Below, in pieces: positions 7,108 to 8,746 of a DNA stretch of 8,746 bases. A model generated the notes under the pieces. It was given only the letters and a program-made list of their open reading frames with translations. It searched no databases and was not told where the DNA came from. The DNA is from CAZMGG01 sp964565715 (GTDB lineage Bacteria > Planctomycetota > UBA1135 > UBA2386): positions 1 through 8,746 of the forward strand of contig CAZMGG010000186.1 in the NCBI GenBank assembly GCA_964565715.1, given 5' to 3'. The position numbers and the translations under genes are program-made. The stretch's first letter is position 1; each line of letters opens with the position of its first letter.

Positions 7108-7976
7108 CCGGGCGCGCCGGCCGGCGGCGCCGCGCCGGCGCGCCGCCGCCGCCGGCCGCCCCCCCCCCCCCGCGGCCCCACCCCCACCGCGCCGGCCCGG
7201 ACCACGATCACCCCGGGGTAGCGCAGCGCCATCGTGCTGAACACCAGCAGCGTCGCCACCGGCAGGAACAGCCACAGCCAGCGCCGGGCGTGGCGCCACA
7301 CCAGCGCCACCGACACCAGGGACAGCATGGTGTGGCCGCTGGGGAAGCAGTCCCAGCGATTGGCCTCGGCGGCGTAGAGCAGCGCGTTCAGCTCCTCGGC
7401 GAGCCAGATCCCCTGCAGCGGCGCGCCGTGGTCGAGGAACCGGTAGGGCGGCAGGGTCGGGAACAGCAGGTAGCCGAGGTAGCTCACCAGGAAGCCGAAC
7501 ACCACGATCACCACCGACCGGTCGAACGCGGCGCGGCCGGCGCAGCGCAGCACGCACAGACAGGCGCCGATCGGCAGCAGGTAGAACGCCGCGTAGCACC
7601 ACTGCAGGACCTCGGTGGACCACGGCGTCAGCGTGCCCTGCAGCACCACGGTCGGGTCGGCGCCGAACACGGCGCGGTCGAAGGCATGCCAGCGCCACTC
7701 CCAGGGCTCCGGGTGCACCGCCGGCAGCAGCCAGCCCATGGCGCTGAAGGTCAGCGGCGCCGAGGCGATGGCGGCCAGCACCCGCAGCACCACCGGCAGC
7801 GCCCCCGGCAGCCGGTCGGCGAAGGCCCGCAACCAGAGCTGCACCGCCAGCAGTCCGCCGTGCAGGGCGAGGAACGCCACCTGCCGGTGGGCAGGATCAC
7901 CGCCGCCGTCGGCCAGCACGCCCACTGCCAGCGCGGCGAGCAGGTAGGCGATCCAGACGCGATCCAGCGTGGCCAT
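7104..7976 (-). CDS. PAP2-family (lipid phosphatase/phosphotransferase) membrane protein, 3' end probably corrupted
   Basis: This 290-residue predicted inner-membrane protein belongs to the PAP2 superfamily. Its layout suggests the inositolphosphotransferase-like PAP2_3 branch, which acts on lipid phosphates or transfers phospho-head groups. About six or seven hydrophobic segments are visible (near residues 8-22, 33-49, 61-87, 121-143, 153-176, 208-228 and 232-250). The second PAP2 motif is intact as CFPSGHT (PSGH at 212-215), preceded by FPTLPPYRF. The third motif should read like RYHYVIDVLAG with catalytic His and a nearby Asp. The sequence instead has RYPGVIVVRAG: Pro254 replaces the His and Val258 the Asp, and Gly/Arg/Ala/Pro low complexity follows to the stop. 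The change coincides with a C13 run, so an error is likelier than natural inactivation. The ATG at 7976 is chosen because it begins a membrane helix and has GAGGA 11 bases upstream; the frame stays open further upstream into spoVR. The stop shares CTAG with the convergent gene. Confidence 0.8.
   Translation of the reverse strand: MATLDRVWIAYLLAALAVGVLADGGGDPAHRQVAFLALHGGLLAVQLWLRAFADRLPGALPVVLRVLAAIASAPLTFSAMGWLLPAVHPEPWEWRWHAFDRAVFGADPTVVLQGTLTPWSTEVLQWCYAAFYLLPIGACLCVLRCAGRAAFDRSVVIVVFGFLVSYLGYLLFPTLPPYRFLDHGAPLQGIWLAEELNALLYAAEANRWDCFPSGHTMLSLVSVALVWRHARRWLWLFLPVATLLVFSTMALRYPGVIVVRAGAVGVGPRGGGGGRRRRRAGAAPPAGAPG
7107..7217. other. Suspect low-complexity GC segment with C13 homopolymer
   Basis: This stretch is nearly all G and C. 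It contains 13 consecutive C at 7159-7171, further CCCC and CCCCC runs just after, and repeated CCG/GGC units. Read along the - strand, the PAP2 gene matches its family until codon 253, then drifts toward G at conserved positions, reaches a G13 run and ends in simple repeats. Compared with a family-like RYHYVIDVL, most substitutions are to G. That pattern fits low-signal poly-G sequencing artefacts or a badly closed gap, though this is an inference from one sequence. Confidence 0.6.
7111..7144. terminator. Strong GC hairpin between convergent genes, possible bidirectional terminator
   Basis: Perfect 10-bp arms GGCGCGCCGG (7111-7120) and CCGGCGCGCC (7135-7144) flank a 14-base spacer that is itself self-complementary around GGCGCC. 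The repeat begins 4 bases after the TAG of the alpha-CTD/sigma-like gene and lies at the far 3' end of the opposing PAP2 frame, where a shared terminator would be expected. There is no T-run. Part of the sequence may be unreliable. Confidence 0.4.
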
Positions 7977-7987
7977 CGATGGCGTCG

Positions 7988-7992
7988 TCCTC
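7988..7992 (-). promoter_or_regulatory. Shine-Dalgarno for the PAP2 gene
   Basis: Read on the - strand, GAGGA lies 11 bases before the ATG at 7976, in the 32-bp gap after the spoVR stop. It supports this start over upstream in-frame positions inside spoVR. The gap is too short to suggest a separate promoter, so the two genes are probably co-transcribed. Confidence 0.5.
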
Positions 7993-8008
7993 GGCCGGCG
8001 GTGTGGCC

Positions 8009-8746
8009 CTACTCGTCGGCGGCGGGGCCGGCGCCGAGCGCGGTGCGGCCGCGGCTCGGGGTGATCTCCTTCATGCCCGACTCCTTGCCGTCGTAGGACA
8101 GGAGCCGGCCCTTGCCGCCCTCCAGGGTCTCCAGGTGCACCGGCCGCTGCCACAGCCGGTGCAGCCCCTGCAGCGTCATCTGCGCGTGGTCGAACTGCAG
8201 ATCGGTGCCGACCCACTCGTGCCACAGGTACAGCTCGCCGCGGTTCCGGTAGTTGCCGTCCACCACCTTGATGATCGGGTTGCCGAAGTTGGTCAGCGCC
8301 GCCAGCAGCTGGTCGCGGACCTTGGTCCAGTCACGGTCGACGATCTCCATCTGCCCGGTGGACTGGTTCACGCCGTAGACGAACAGCTTCTGGTCCTCGG
8401 CGAACTCCGGCGTGATGAACTCGTCGACGAAGGTCACGTCGTTGTAGACCCGGCGGACCTCGAAGATCTTCTCGCGGCCCTGCCCGGCGCCGGTGTCCCA
8501 GCGCCGGCGCAGCTCGGGATCGTCGCAGCGCTGGTACTCGGCGCCGAAGCGGCCCTTGTTCCAGCGCTCCTCGATGTCGCGGAACAGCTCGACGCCGAGC
8601 TTGTAGGGGTTGATCTGGCCCGGCCGGGTCGACAGCGTGCCGCTGTGGGTGTCGCAGTAGTCGACGATCTCGCTGGCATCCACCAGGTGCTGCGTCATCA
8701 GCTTCGAGTGCCACTCCCCCATCATCGCCGCGGCCAACGATACGCC
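8009..8746 (-). CDS. SpoVR family protein, C-terminal part (5' end outside window)
   Basis: The last 245 residues of a SpoVR/YcgB-family protein are visible; full members are around 450-550 residues. Diagnostic blocks are clear: WHSKLMTQHL, DTHSGTLSTRPGQINPYKLG VELFRDIEERWNKGRFG, GREKIFEVRRVYNDVTFVDE FITPEF, LTNFGNPIIKVVDGNYRNRG ELYLWHEW, and RPVHLETLEGGKGRLLSYDG KE. B. subtilis SpoVR is needed for spore cortex formation; in non-sporeformers such as E. coli (YcgB) the family commonly occurs beside the PrkA serine kinase and the YeaH/DUF444 protein, and its biochemistry is unsettled. Those partners would lie beyond the right edge and cannot be checked here. The frame is open to the window end, so the visible TTG (8737) and ATG (8725) codons are internal. 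The residues before WHSKLM do not match the usual NEGWAxxWH motif, perhaps an edge error. PAP2 follows 32 bp downstream. Confidence 0.93.
   Translation of the reverse strand, partial: GVSLAAAMMGEWHSKLMTQHLVDASEIVDYCDTHSGTLSTRPGQINPYKLGVELFRDIEERWNKGRFGAEYQRCDDPELRRRWDTGAGQGREKIFEVRRVYNDVTFVDEFITPEFAEDQKLFVYGVNQSTGQMEIVDRDWTKVRDQLLAALTNFGNPIIKVVDGNYRNRGELYLWHEWVGTDLQFDHAQMTLQGLHRLWQRPVHLETLEGGKGRLLSYDGKESGMKEITPSRGRTALGAGPAADE

Noticed and set aside
4498..7698. 1066-codon open frame on the - strand opposite the alpha-CTD/sigma-like gene
   Set aside because: Low-complexity Gln/Arg/His/Ala translation without motifs. It runs across the convergent boundary and out of frame through the real PAP2 gene; a GC-rich shadow.
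6300..8096. 598-codon + strand frame crossing the end of the alpha-CTD/sigma-like gene and the PAP2 gene
   Set aside because: Arg/Pro/Ala/Gln-rich shadow that ignores the real stop at 7107 and lies antisense to a clear PAP2 membrane protein.
7977..8225. Upstream extension of the PAP2 frame to 8225
   Set aside because: It overlaps the well-conserved SpoVR C-terminus in another frame and has no membrane-protein character. The ATG at 7976 has a Shine-Dalgarno sequence and starts the first helix.
1..8746. tRNA, rRNA, CRISPR array, insertion sequence or riboswitch
   Set aside because: No clover-leaf pattern, regularly spaced direct repeats, transposase motif or known aptamer was recognised. A B12 riboswitch could precede nrdJ, but that gene's 5' end is outside the window.

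Overview
The window is very GC-rich, about 70% or more by eye. It comes from a Gram-negative-type bacterium: one product is a lipoprotein with a lipobox and a poly-Gly tether, and another has a Sec-type signal peptide. No gene here is a firm taxonomic marker. The mix of a class II (B12-dependent) ribonucleotide reductase, a large secreted Ig-like/zincin lipoprotein, a secreted HEAT-like protein and a SpoVR/PAP2 pair would suit a high-GC environmental lineage such as a planctomycete, but this is an inference. Both ends of the window cut through genes, so it looks like a metagenomic contig or a piece of one.

Layout, left to right. (1) 3-695 (+) is the C-terminal part of class II ribonucleotide reductase NrdJ, followed by a perfect 10-bp hairpin. 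(2) 834-7107 (+) is a tight three-gene cluster joined by two ATGA stop/start overlaps. It encodes a 1006-aa lipoprotein with tandem Ig-like domains and a C-terminal zincin-type metalloprotease-like domain, a 335-aa exported protein with a probable helical-repeat C-terminal half, and a 750-aa predicted nucleic-acid-binding protein. The last combines three RNAP alpha-CTD-like helix-hairpin-helix repeats, a sigma-70 region 4-like HTH and winged-helix (HARE-HTH-like) modules. (3) 7104-8746 (-) carries a SpoVR-family protein (5' end outside the window) and, 32 bp downstream, a PAP2-family membrane protein. The PAP2 gene ends tail-to-tail with the + strand cluster, sharing a CTAG.

The most interesting content is the middle cluster. 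Two envelope proteins and an intracellular protein built from transcription-machinery modules appear to be translationally coupled, and I cannot name an established system with this composition. A caution applies at 7107-7217, the 3' end of the PAP2 gene: there is a run of 13 C, extreme GC, and loss of the His and Asp of the last PAP2 motif. This looks more like sequencing or assembly damage next to a very stable hairpin than like biology. The extreme right edge (8720-8746) may have a similar problem. No RNA genes, CRISPR arrays or insertion sequences were seen, and no gene-free stretch exceeds 300 bases.
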